NCBI RefSeq assembly: GCF_002386445.1 | Contig: NZ_DGIR01000021.1 | Location: 1 to 64,000, forward strand | Direction: 5' to 3' | DNA length: 64,000 bases | Origin: Pseudomonas sp. UBA4617 | GTDB lineage: Bacteria > Pseudomonadota > Gammaproteobacteria > Pseudomonadales > Pseudomonadaceae | Shown: in pieces, positions 1-7,593 of the stretch | Numbering within the stretch: position 1 is the stretch's first letter | Layout: every line of letters begins with the position of its first letter | Notes under the pieces: model-generated | What the model saw: the letters and a program-made list of their open reading frames with translations, nothing else | Database searches by the model: none | What the model was told of the DNA's origin: nothing | Program-made: the position numbers and the translations under genes

Positions 1-902
1 GGCTGGCCAGGAGCCGAGGCGCCCTTGCGGTCAGCTTCTTCCTGGGCAATGGCAGCATCGGTGGCACGCTGCTCCGGGCTCCGTCGGTCACTGAATACCA
101 ATAGCATGTAGCGGCTGCGGTTGAGCGCGGCCGTGGGGATGGCGCGCACGATGGCAAACGGCTGGCCGGAATCGTGGATCACTTCATTGACCGTGGCGAC
201 CGGGTAGCCGGCCGGGAAACGTTGGCCCATGCCGGAACTGACCAACAGGTCGCCTTCCTTGATATCGGCGGTGTCGGCCACATGACGCAACTCCAGGCGC
301 TCCGGGTTACCGGTGCCGCTGGCAATCGCGCGCAGGCCGTTGCGGTTGACCTGCACCGGGATACTGTGGGTGGTATCGGTCAGCAACAGCACCCGCGAAG
401 TGTAGGGCATCAACTCGACCACCTGGCCCATCAGGCCGCGCGCATCGAGCACCGGCTGGCCAAGGAACACGCCATCACGCTCGCCCTTGTTGATCAGGAT
501 GCGGTGGGTGAAGGGGTTGGGGTCGACCCCGATCAGCTCGGCCACTTCGACCTTTTCGTTGACCAGCGCCGACGAGTTGAGCAGCTCGCGCAAGCGCACG
601 TTCTGCTCGGTCAGGGCCGCCAGCTTCTGCAGGCGCCCCTGCAGCAGCAGGGCTTCGGTCTTGAGCTTTTCGTTTTCCGCGATCAGTTCGGTGCGGCTGC
701 CGAACTGGCCGGCCACACCTTGCCAGGCACGCTGCGGCAGGTCGGTGATCCAGTACGATTCCATGAGTACCAGACCCATCTGGCTGCGTACCGGCTTGAG
801 CACGTCGAAGCGCGCGTCGACAACCATCAGCGCGACCGAAAGCACCACCAGGACGAGCAGGCGAACACCCAGCGAAGGGCCCTTGGAGAAAAGCGGTTTA
901 AT
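1..902 (-). CDS. mreC: MreC, rod shape-determining protein (3' end beyond window)
   Basis: MreC is the bitopic inner-membrane scaffold that links MreB filaments to the cell-wall elongation machinery. About 300 codons are open. The N terminus reads KPLFSKGPSLGV, followed by a hydrophobic segment (about residues 13-28), a Leu/Glu-rich coiled-coil stretch (LIAENEKLKTE, LTEQNVRLREL) and the beta-rich periplasmic domain (VAELIGVDPNPFTHRI). The frame has a TGA at 926-924 and no ATG, GTG or TTG between it and the conserved N terminus. The only plausible start is ATT at 902-900, preceded by GAGGAA at a normal distance. It lies downstream of mreB on the same strand, separated by 166 bp with two hairpins. 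The C terminus runs off the window. Identity is secure; the ATT start is inferred. Confidence 0.93.
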   Translation of the reverse strand, partial: MKPLFSKGPSLGVRLLVLVVLSVALMVVDARFDVLKPVRSQMGLVLMESYWITDLPQRAWQGVAGQFGSRTELIAENEKLKTEALLLQGRLQKLAALTEQNVRLRELLNSSALVNEKVEVAELIGVDPNPFTHRILINKGERDGVFLGQPVLDARGLMGQVVELMPYTSRVLLLTDTTHSIPVQVNRNGLRAIASGTGNPERLELRHVADTADIKEGDLLVSSGMGQRFPAGYPVATVNEVIHDSGQPFAIVRAIPTAALNRSRYMLLVFSDRRSPEQRATDAAIAQEEADRKGASAPGQ

Positions 903-980
903 GGGCCGTTCCTCGTGGACGACTCAGGAGGTCATTGGACATGGGACAACGCACCAGCCTGGTTGCGGGTTGATGGATAC

Positions 981-1039
981 GGCGCCCCACAAGGGCGCCA
1001 GCCCAGCACATACAGGTAGCACTGCGCGTGCTACCTGTA
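981..1039. terminator. Two hairpins between mreB and mreC
   Basis: There is a perfect 12-bp stem with a 5-nt loop (TACAGGTAGCAC / GTGCTACCTGTA, 1011-1039). A second 7-bp stem (GGCGCCC / GGGCGCC, 981-999) lies closer to mreC. Neither is followed by a convincing T-run on the minus strand. They are more likely an attenuator or an mRNA-stability element that lowers mreC relative to mreB than a full terminator. Confidence 0.5.
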
Positions 1040-1068
1040 AACCGGGCGCTCGTGAACAGCGAGCGGAA

Positions 1069-2106
1069 TCACTCGCTGGAGAGCAAGTCCATCGCGTGCT
1101 TGTCCATCATTTCCAGGGCGCGACCGCCGCCACGGGCAACACAGGTCAGCGGATCCTCGGCGACGATTACCGGCAGGCCGGTTTCCTGGGCCAGCAGTTT
1201 GTCCAGGTCACGCAGCAGCGCGCCGCCACCGGTCAGCACCAGGCCACGCTCGGCGATGTCCGAGGCCAGCTCCGGCGGCGATTGCTCCAGGGCGCTCTTG
1301 ACCGCCTGGACGATGGTCGCCAGGGATTCCTGCAGTGCTTCGAGCACTTCGCTGGAATTCAGGGTAAAGGCACGCGGGACGCCTTCGGCCAGGTTGCGGC
1401 CACGGACATCGACCTCGCGCACTTCGCCGCCCGGGTAGGCGGTACCGATTTCCTGCTTGATGCGCTCGGCGGTGGATTCGCCGATCAGGCTGCCGTAGTT
1501 GCGGCGCACATAGGTGACGATGGCTTCGTCGAAGCGGTCGCCGCCAACGCGGACGGATTCGGCATAGACCACGCCGTTCAGCGAGATCAGCGCGATTTCG
1601 GTGGTACCGCCACCGATGTCGACGACCATCGAACCGCGCGCTTCTTCAACCGGCAGCCCGGCACCGATGGCGGCGGCCATCGGTTCTTCGATCAGGAACA
1701 CTTCACGCGCACCGGCACCCAGGGCCGACTCGCGAATGGCGCGGCGCTCTACCTGGGTCGACTTGCACGGCACACAGATCAGCACGCGCGGGCTCGGCTG
1801 CAGGAAGCTGTTCTCGTGAACCTTGTTGATGAAATACTGCAACATTTTTTCACAAACGCTGAAGTCGGCGATGACGCCATCCTTCATCGGACGAATGGCA
1901 GCAATGTTGCCAGGCGTACGGCCCAGCATGCGCTTGGCTTCGGTACCGACGGCGACGACGCTTTTCTGGTTGCCATGGGTACGGATGGCAACAACCGAGG
2001 GCTCATTCAGGACGATACCGCGCTCACGCACGTAAATAAGGGTGTTGGCAGTACCCAGGTCGATGGACAGATCGCTGGAAAACATGCCACGCAGTTTCTT
2101 GAACAT
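1069..2106 (-). CDS. mreB: MreB, actin-like rod-shape protein
   Basis: This 345-residue actin homologue polymerises under the inner membrane and guides lateral wall synthesis. Visible signatures are MFKKLRGMFSSDLSIDLGTA (membrane-binding N terminus plus phosphate-1 loop), VVDIGGGTTEIALISL (phosphate-2), and VLTGGGALLRDLDKLL (adenosine-binding region). The length is typical. The start was placed at 2106 because the reading frame extends upstream but MFKKLRG is the family N terminus. It is followed by mreC and diverges from gatC. The intergenic region upstream (2107-2311) must hold both promoters. Confidence 0.97.
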   Translation of the reverse strand: MFKKLRGMFSSDLSIDLGTANTLIYVRERGIVLNEPSVVAIRTHGNQKSVVAVGTEAKRMLGRTPGNIAAIRPMKDGVIADFSVCEKMLQYFINKVHENSFLQPSPRVLICVPCKSTQVERRAIRESALGAGAREVFLIEEPMAAAIGAGLPVEEARGSMVVDIGGGTTEIALISLNGVVYAESVRVGGDRFDEAIVTYVRRNYGSLIGESTAERIKQEIGTAYPGGEVREVDVRGRNLAEGVPRAFTLNSSEVLEALQESLATIVQAVKSALEQSPPELASDIAERGLVLTGGGALLRDLDKLLAQETGLPVIVAEDPLTCVARGGGRALEMMDKHAMDLLSSE

Positions 2107-2182
2107 GGGAAAGTGACCCTGGGGAAAGCGTGGGTAAAAAAGTGCGGCAAACTCTAACAATGGCAGGGATTTTGGGCAAGGA

Positions 2183-2201
2183 GCCAATATGTTAAATTGG
2201 C
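2183..2201. promoter_or_regulatory. Inverted repeat in the mreB/gatC divergent region
   Basis: GCCAAT and ATTGGC (6-bp arms, 7-nt AT-rich spacer) are followed on the plus strand by CTGTTTTT. The element sits in the shared 205-bp upstream region of mreB and gatC. It could be an operator or a weak hairpin. No regulator can be named from the sequence. Confidence 0.3.
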
Positions 2202-2311
2202 TGTTTTTCCGAGCAAGCCAGCAGATGATCGCGGCCGATAGACCGTCAGAAAGCTGACATGTTCCTCACTGCGGACCCAAATTCCGTTCTTTGTTTCCCC
2301 TGGAGATCCCC

Positions 2312-2599
2312 ATGGCGCTTGAACGCTGCGACGTGGAAAAGATCGCCCATCTGGCCCGCCTGGGGCTAGATGATGGCGAACTGCCACGAATTACCGACGC
2401 CCTCAACAGCATTCTCGGGCTGGTCGACCAGATGCAAGCGGTCGATACCACAGGTATCGAGCCCCTCGCCCACCCCCTGGAGGCCAGCCAGCGCCTGCGC
2501 CCCGACCAGGTCACCGAGAGCAACCAGCGCGACGCCTACCAGGCCATCGCGCCATCGACCGAGAGCGGTCTGTACCTGGTACCCAAAGTCATCGAGTAA
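2312..2599 (+). CDS. gatC: Glutamyl/aspartyl-tRNA amidotransferase subunit C
   Basis: GatC (95 residues) stabilises the GatA-GatB core of the amidotransferase that converts Glu-tRNA(Gln) and/or Asp-tRNA(Asn) to the correct amidated forms. The N-terminal MALERCDVEKIAHLARLGL and C-terminal family features are present. The start is the ATG at 2312; TGGAGA lies just upstream. gatA begins 15 bp after the stop, so gatC, gatA and gatB form one operon. It is transcribed divergently from mreB. Confidence 0.95.
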   Translation: MALERCDVEKIAHLARLGLDDGELPRITDALNSILGLVDQMQAVDTTGIEPLAHPLEASQRLRPDQVTESNQRDAYQAIAPSTESGLYLVPKVIE

Positions 2600-2614
2600 G
2601 GGATAGAGCCTGCC

Positions 2615-4066
2615 ATGCATCAACTGACCCTGGCCGAGATCGCCCGCGGACTCGCCGACAAGTCGTTTTCCTCCGAAGAGCTGACCGGCGCCCTGCTGGC
2701 GCGCATCAAGCAGCTCGACCCACAGATCAACAGCTTCATCAGCGTCACCGAAGACCTGGCCCTGGGCCAGGCGCGTGCTGCCGACGCCCGTCGCGCCGCC
2801 GGCGACACCGGTGCGCTGCTGGGTGCACCGATCGCCCACAAGGACCTGTTCTGCACCAACGGCGTACGCACCAGCTGCGGCTCGAAGATGCTCGACAACT
2901 TCAAGGCACCGTATGATGCCACCGTGGTCGCCAAGCTGGCCGAAGCCGGCATGGTTACCCTGGGCAAGACCAACATGGACGAGTTCGCCATGGGTTCGGC
3001 CAACGAGTCCAGCCACTACGGCGCGGTGAAGAACCCGTGGAACCTCGAGCACGTCCCCGGCGGCTCGTCGGGCGGTTCGGCCGCAGCCGTGGCCGCGCGC
3101 CTGCTGCCAGCCACTACCGGCACCGACACCGGCGGTTCGATCCGCCAGCCGGCGGCGCTGACCAACCTTACCGGCCTCAAGCCAACCTACGGTCGCGTAT
3201 CGCGCTGGGGCATGATCGCCTACGCCTCCAGCCTCGACCAGGGCGGCCCGCTGGCACGCACCGCCGAAGACTGCGCCCTGCTGTTGCAAGGCATGGCCGG
3301 CTTCGATGCCAAGGATTCCACCAGCATCGAGGAGCCGGTGCCGGACTACAGCGCCAGCCTCAACGCCTCGCTGCAGGGCCTGCGCATCGGCCTGCCGAAG
3401 GAGTACTTCGGTGCCGGCCTCGACCCGCGCATCGCCGATCTGGTCCAGGCCAGCGTCAAGGAACTGGAAAAGCTCGGCGCGGTGGTCAGGGAAATCAGCC
3501 TGCCGAACATGCAGCACGCCATTCCGGCCTACTACGTGATCGCCCCGGCTGAAGCCTCGTCCAACCTGTCGCGTTTCGACGGCGTGCGCTTCGGTTACCG
3601 CTGCGAAAACCCGAAAGACCTGACCGACCTGTACAAGCGCTCCCGGGGCGAAGGCTTCGGTATGGAAGTGCAGCGCCGCATCATGGTCGGTACCTATGCC
3701 CTGTCGGCTGGCTACTACGACGCCTATTACGTGAAAGCGCAGCAGATCCGCCGCCTGATCAAGAACGACTTCATGGCCGCATTCAACGACGTCGACCTGA
3801 TCCTCGGCCCGACCACGCCAAACCCGGCCTGGAAGCTCGGCGCCAAGGGCAGCGACCCGGTCGCCGCCTATCTGGAAGACGTCTACACCATCACCGCCAA
3901 CCTGGCAGGCCTGCCGGGCCTGTCGATGCCAGCCGGCTTCGTCGATGGCCTGCCGGTCGGCGTGCAACTGCTGGCGCCGTACTTCCAGGAAGGCCGCCTG
4001 CTCAATGTCGCGCACCGCTACCAGCAAGTGACCGACTGGCACACCCGCGCCCCCAACGGCTTCTGA
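2615..4066 (+). CDS. gatA: Glutamyl/aspartyl-tRNA amidotransferase subunit A (amidase)
   Basis: GatA hydrolyses glutamine and channels ammonia to GatB. It is a 483-residue amidase-signature protein with the catalytic triad visible: Lys76 (APIAHKDLFC), the cis-Ser at 151 (VPGGSSGGS) and the nucleophile Ser175 (DTGGSIRQPA). Length is typical. It lies 15 bp after gatC and 11 bp before gatB, so translation is probably coupled. Confidence 0.98.
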   Translation: MHQLTLAEIARGLADKSFSSEELTGALLARIKQLDPQINSFISVTEDLALGQARAADARRAAGDTGALLGAPIAHKDLFCTNGVRTSCGSKMLDNFKAPYDATVVAKLAEAGMVTLGKTNMDEFAMGSANESSHYGAVKNPWNLEHVPGGSSGGSAAAVAARLLPATTGTDTGGSIRQPAALTNLTGLKPTYGRVSRWGMIAYASSLDQGGPLARTAEDCALLLQGMAGFDAKDSTSIEEPVPDYSASLNASLQGLRIGLPKEYFGAGLDPRIADLVQASVKELEKLGAVVREISLPNMQHAIPAYYVIAPAEASSNLSRFDGVRFGYRCENPKDLTDLYKRSRGEGFGMEVQRRIMVGTYALSAGYYDAYYVKAQQIRRLIKNDFMAAFNDVDLILGPTTPNPAWKLGAKGSDPVAAYLEDVYTITANLAGLPGLSMPAGFVDGLPVGVQLLAPYFQEGRLLNVAHRYQQVTDWHTRAPNGF

Positions 4067-4077
4067 GGAATTCACAC

Positions 4078-5523
4078 ATGCAATGGGAAGTTGTGATCGG
4101 GCTGGAAATCCACACTCAGCTCGCCACCCAGTCGAAGATCTTCTCCGGCAGCGCCACCACCTTCGGTTCCGAGCCGAACACCCAGGCCAGCCTGGTTGAC
4201 CTGGGCATGCCCGGCGTACTGCCGGTGCTGAACCAGGAAGCCGTGCGCATGGCGTGCATGTTCGGCCTGGCCATCGACGCCGAGATCGGCAAGCGCAACG
4301 TGTTCGCGCGCAAGAACTACTTCTACCCCGACCTGCCCAAGGGCTACCAGATCAGCCAGATGGACCTGCCCATCGTCGGCAAGGGCCACCTCGACATCGC
4401 CCTGGAAGACGGCACCATCAAGCGCATCGGGGTAACCCGTGCGCATCTGGAGGAAGACGCCGGCAAGAGCCTGCACGAAGACTTCAGCGGCTCCACCGGC
4501 ATCGACCTCAACCGTGCCGGCACCCCGCTGCTGGAGATCGTTTCCGAGCCGGACATGCGCAGCGCCAAGGAAGCCGTGGCCTACGTCAAGGCTATCCACG
4601 CGCTCGTGCGTTACCTGGGCATCTGTGACGGCAACATGGCCGAAGGCTCGCTGCGTTGCGACTGCAACGTATCGATCCGACCGAAAGGCCAGACCGAATT
4701 CGGCACCCGCTGCGAGATCAAGAACGTCAACTCGTTCCGCTTCATCGAGCGCGCGATCAACAGCGAGATCCAGCGCCAGATCGACCTGATCGAGGACGGC
4801 GGCAAGGTAGTTCAGGAAACCCGCCTGTACGACCCGAACAAGGACGAGACCCGCTCCATGCGCAGCAAGGAGGAAGCCAACGACTACCGTTACTTCCCGG
4901 ACCCGGACCTGCTGCCGGTGGTGATCGAGGACAGCTTCCTGGAAACCGTCCGCGCCGGCCTGCCAGAGCTGCCGACGCAAAAGGTCGAGCGCTTCCAGAA
5001 GCAGTACGGCCTGTCGGCCTATGACGCCAACGTGCTGGCATCCAGCCGCGAACAGGCGGACTACTTCGAAGAAGTAGTGAAGATTGGTGGCGACGCCAAG
5101 CTGGCTGCCAACTGGGTTATGGTCGAACTGGGCAGCCTGCTGAACAAGCTGGGCATCGAGATCGACCAGGCACCGGTCAGCGCCGCGCAGCTGGGTGGCA
5201 TGCTGTTGCGTATCCGCGACAATACCATCAGCGGCAAGATCGCCAAGACCGTGTTCGAAGCCATGGCCGCCGGTGAAGGTGATGCCGACAGCATCATCGA
5301 CAGCAAAGGCCTGAAGCAGGTCACCGATACCGGTGCAATCGACAAGATGCTCGACGAGATGCTGGCGGCCAACGCCGAGCAGGTCGAACAGTACCGCGCC
5401 GCCGACGAGGCCAAGCGTGGCAAGATGTTCGGCTTCTTCGTCGGCCAGGCGATGAAAGCTTCCAAAGGCAAGGCCAACCCCGGGCAGGTGAACCAATTGC
5501 TCAAGGCCAAGCTCGAAGGGTGA
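4078..5523 (+). CDS. gatB: Glutamyl/aspartyl-tRNA amidotransferase subunit B
   Basis: GatB (481 residues) binds and phosphorylates the mischarged tRNA and completes transamidation. It starts with the family hallmark MQWEVVIGLEIHTQL, contains YFYPDLPKGYQISQ (kinase/cradle domain) and CDCNVSIRP, and ends in a YqeY-like helical tail (GFFVGQAMKASKGKANP). It is the last gene of gatCAB. A REP-type inverted repeat follows immediately, consistent with the operon ending there. Confidence 0.98.
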   Translation: MQWEVVIGLEIHTQLATQSKIFSGSATTFGSEPNTQASLVDLGMPGVLPVLNQEAVRMACMFGLAIDAEIGKRNVFARKNYFYPDLPKGYQISQMDLPIVGKGHLDIALEDGTIKRIGVTRAHLEEDAGKSLHEDFSGSTGIDLNRAGTPLLEIVSEPDMRSAKEAVAYVKAIHALVRYLGICDGNMAEGSLRCDCNVSIRPKGQTEFGTRCEIKNVNSFRFIERAINSEIQRQIDLIEDGGKVVQETRLYDPNKDETRSMRSKEEANDYRYFPDPDLLPVVIEDSFLETVRAGLPELPTQKVERFQKQYGLSAYDANVLASSREQADYFEEVVKIGGDAKLAANWVMVELGSLLNKLGIEIDQAPVSAAQLGGMLLRIRDNTISGKIAKTVFEAMAAGEGDADSIIDSKGLKQVTDTGAIDKMLDEMLAANAEQVEQYRAADEAKRGKMFGFFVGQAMKASKGKANPGQVNQLLKAKLEG

Positions 5524-5556
5524 TTTGAAAATGCGGCGAGGGCTCCGCCCTCGATC

Positions 5557-5631
5557 GCCGGCAAGCCAGCTCCCACAAGCTACAGCACCGCCCTCAACGG
5601 CCGTGGGTCCCTGTGGGAGCTGGCTTGCCGG
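5557..5631. repeat. REP pair (inverted) after gatB
   Basis: Two copies of the P. putida-type repeat lie head to head. GCCGGCAAGCCAGCTCCCAC is at 5557-5576, with its inverse TGTGGGAGCTGGCTTGCCGG at 5612-5631. The insert between them is about 35 nt. The pair can fold into a long hairpin and lies between gatB and the RlpA-like gene. Confidence 0.85.
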
Positions 5632-5677
5632 TGATGGGCCGCACAGCGGCCCCAAATGCAACAGCGGAGCATCTGAC

Positions 5678-6052
5678 TTGCTAAAACGATCCCTGAGCAC
5701 CCTCGCCCTCTATTCCCTGCTGGCCGGCTGCGCCAGCCATGACATCGACCCGCGCGGCTATGACCAGACCGGCACCGCCTCCTACTACGGCTCGCGCCAC
5801 CACGGCAAACGCACCGCCAGCGGCGAACCTTTCAACCAGAATGGCCTGACTGCCGCCCACCGCAGCCTGCCCTTCGGCACCCGCGTACTGGTTACCAACA
5901 CAACCAACCAGCGCAGCGTGGTGGTGCGAATCAACGACCGTGGGCCGCATACCCGGGGCCGCCTCATCGACCTGTCACGCGCCGCGGCGGAAAAAATCGG
6001 CATGGTCCGTAGCGGAACCGCGCGGGTGCGCGTACAAGGGCTTAACGACTGA
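5678..6052 (+). CDS. Short RlpA-like lipoprotein (DPBB domain only)
   Basis: This predicted outer-membrane lipoprotein has 124 residues. It begins at a TTG (5678) behind GGAG, giving MLKRSLSTLALYSLLAGC with the lipobox cysteine at position 18. The rest is a double-psi beta-barrel of the RlpA family (GTASYYGSRHHGKRTASGE, LPFGTRVLVTN, VVVRINDRGP). His61 and Asp87 match the family's catalytic His/Asp. Full RlpA also carries a long linker and a C-terminal SPOR domain; both are missing here. It may be a lytic transglycosylase for denuded glycan, but septal targeting is doubtful. It directly precedes the exchanger gene (18-bp gap). Confidence 0.85.
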   Translation: MLKRSLSTLALYSLLAGCASHDIDPRGYDQTGTASYYGSRHHGKRTASGEPFNQNGLTAAHRSLPFGTRVLVTNTTNQRSVVVRINDRGPHTRGRLIDLSRAAAEKIGMVRSGTARVRVQGLND

Positions 6053-6070
6053 CGCGACAGGAGTCCGACC

Positions 6071-7153
6071 ATTTTCGACCTGGCCACCCTTGCTACCTTC
6101 AGCCTTCTGCAACTGGGCATTGCCCTGCTGTTGCTGGTGGCTGGCGCCGAACTGCTGGTACGCGCAGCCTTGCGCCTGGCCCAGCGCCTGCACGTACGCC
6201 CACTGATCATCGGCCTGAGCCTGGTAGCCTTCGGCAGTACCGCGCCGCAACTGACGGTTAGCCTGCAGGCCGCCTACCAGGGAGCACCGGATGTAGCGGT
6301 GGGCAGCGTAATCGGCAGCAACATCTTCAACGTGCTGGTCATTCTCGGCCTGGCCGCGCTGATCATTCCGCTGCGCGTCTCGCGGCAACTGGTACGCCTT
6401 GACATTCCATTGATGATCGCAGCCAGCGGGCTGGTCTACGGGCTATCCGCCAACGGCCACCTGGGCCGGACCGAAGGCGCATTGCTGCTGGTCGGCCTGG
6501 CCGCTTACCTGGCAACGCTTTGGCATCAGTCCCGTCACTACGCGCGCACCTACCCTGCCCCGGCCACCGTCGTCGCCAGCGTCGGGCGCTTCTGCTCAGG
6601 CACGCTGTTGCAGGTACTGGCAGGCCTGGGCCTGCTGAGCCTGGCCGGCCACCTGCTGCTGGAAGCCGCCGTGGAAGTGGCTACCGACCTCGGCCTGTCC
6701 GAGCGCATCATCGGCCTGACCGTGGTCGCTATCTGCACCTCGTTGCCGGAACTGGCCGCCGCGCTGATCGCCGCCCTGCGAGGAGAACGGGAAATCGCCG
6801 TGGGTACGGTGATCGGCAGCAACCTGTTCAACCTGCTGGCCGTACTGGGCCTTACCGCACTGGTCACCCCCGAACCGCTGTCGATTTCACCCAACGCCCT
6901 GGCCTTCGACCTGCCGGTGATGCTCGGCGTTGCCGCGCTGAGCCTGCCGGTGTTCTATTCCGGTTACCGCATCACCCGCGCCGAGGGCATGGTGTTCCTC
7001 TGCCTGTACCTGGCCTATGGGCTGCATGTAGCGGCGTTTACCATGGGCCTGCCGCTGGCCGGTCGCCTGGAACGGTTGATGTACTACGTGCTGCCGGTGC
7101 TCGCCGTGGTGTTGCTGTTTACCACCGTGCGTGCCTGGCGCCGCCAACACTGA
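6071..7153 (+). CDS. CaCA-family cation exchanger (Na+/Ca2+-type)
   Basis: This inner-membrane antiporter of about 360 residues has two inverted alpha-repeats, each ending in GSNxFN: repeat 1 is VAFGSTAPQLTVSL...VIGSNIFNVL, repeat 2 is VAICTSLPELAAAL...VIGSNLFNLL. The proposed start is ATT at 6071, preceded by AGGAG. No ATG, GTG or TTG lies between the rlpA-like stop (6050-6052) and a TTG at 6131, and that TTG would remove most of the first membrane helix. Repeat 1 has Gln60 where the family normally has the ion-binding Glu; repeat 2 keeps Glu227. Transport of Ca2+ is therefore uncertain. The next gene starts 10 bp downstream. Confidence 0.88.
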   Translation: MFDLATLATFSLLQLGIALLLLVAGAELLVRAALRLAQRLHVRPLIIGLSLVAFGSTAPQLTVSLQAAYQGAPDVAVGSVIGSNIFNVLVILGLAALIIPLRVSRQLVRLDIPLMIAASGLVYGLSANGHLGRTEGALLLVGLAAYLATLWHQSRHYARTYPAPATVVASVGRFCSGTLLQVLAGLGLLSLAGHLLLEAAVEVATDLGLSERIIGLTVVAICTSLPELAAALIAALRGEREIAVGTVIGSNLFNLLAVLGLTALVTPEPLSISPNALAFDLPVMLGVAALSLPVFYSGYRITRAEGMVFLCLYLAYGLHVAAFTMGLPLAGRLERLMYYVLPVLAVVLLFTTVRAWRRQH

Positions 7154-7163
7154 GGAAAACAAC

Positions 7164-7538
7164 ATGGCTGACAACAACAAGACCGGCGAGCAGATTCGCC
7201 GCCAGGTAATGGGCGATGCGTTCGTTGACCGCGCCCTGGGCAATGCCACTGACTTTACCCGGCCACTACAGGAGTTCGTCAACGAACATGCATGGGGCAG
7301 CGTGTGGGCGCGCGACGGCTTGCCGCTGAAGACGCGCAGCCTGATTACCCTGGCCACGCTCACGGCACTCAAATGCCCGCAAGAACTCAAGGGACATGTA
7401 CGCGGGGCGTTGAACAACGGTTGTACGGTGGAGGAGATTCGCGAAGCGCTGCTGCATTGCGCAGTGTATGCGGGGGTACCGGCGGCCATCGACGCGTTCC
7501 GGGCCGCGCAGGAAGTGATCGACAGCGATCAAGGCTGA
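7164..7538 (+). CDS. Carboxymuconolactone decarboxylase-family protein
   Basis: This 124-residue all-helical protein belongs to the CMD/AhpD fold. It shows KTRSLITLATLTAL, ELKGHVRGALNNGCTVEEI and LLHCAVYAGVPAAIDAF, a pattern shared with PcaC (gamma-carboxymuconolactone decarboxylase). It does not sit in a pca cluster, so a decarboxylase role in protocatechuate breakdown cannot be assumed; peroxidase-like or other lactone chemistry is possible. It starts at ATG 7164, 10 bp after the exchanger gene, and probably shares its transcript. A strong hairpin follows. Confidence 0.85.
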   Translation: MADNNKTGEQIRRQVMGDAFVDRALGNATDFTRPLQEFVNEHAWGSVWARDGLPLKTRSLITLATLTALKCPQELKGHVRGALNNGCTVEEIREALLHCAVYAGVPAAIDAFRAAQEVIDSDQG

Positions 7539-7542
7539 AAGC

Positions 7543-7580
7543 TGCAGGAGCGGCCTTGTATCGCGAAGGGCGCTCCTGCA
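7543..7580. terminator. Bidirectional terminator-like hairpin
   Basis: TGCAGGAGCG (7543-7552) pairs with CGCTCCTGCA (7571-7580), and CCTT/AAGG pairs inside. It lies between the convergent CMD-family gene and aroP, where it could end both transcripts. There is no clear T-run. Confidence 0.6.
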
Positions 7581-7593
7581 AGGGCCGGCCGCG

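Noticed and set aside
487..2157. Long plus-strand open frames opposite mreC/mreB
   Set aside because: They lie antisense to clearly conserved mreB and mreC and have composition and residue patterns of frame shadows in GC-rich DNA.
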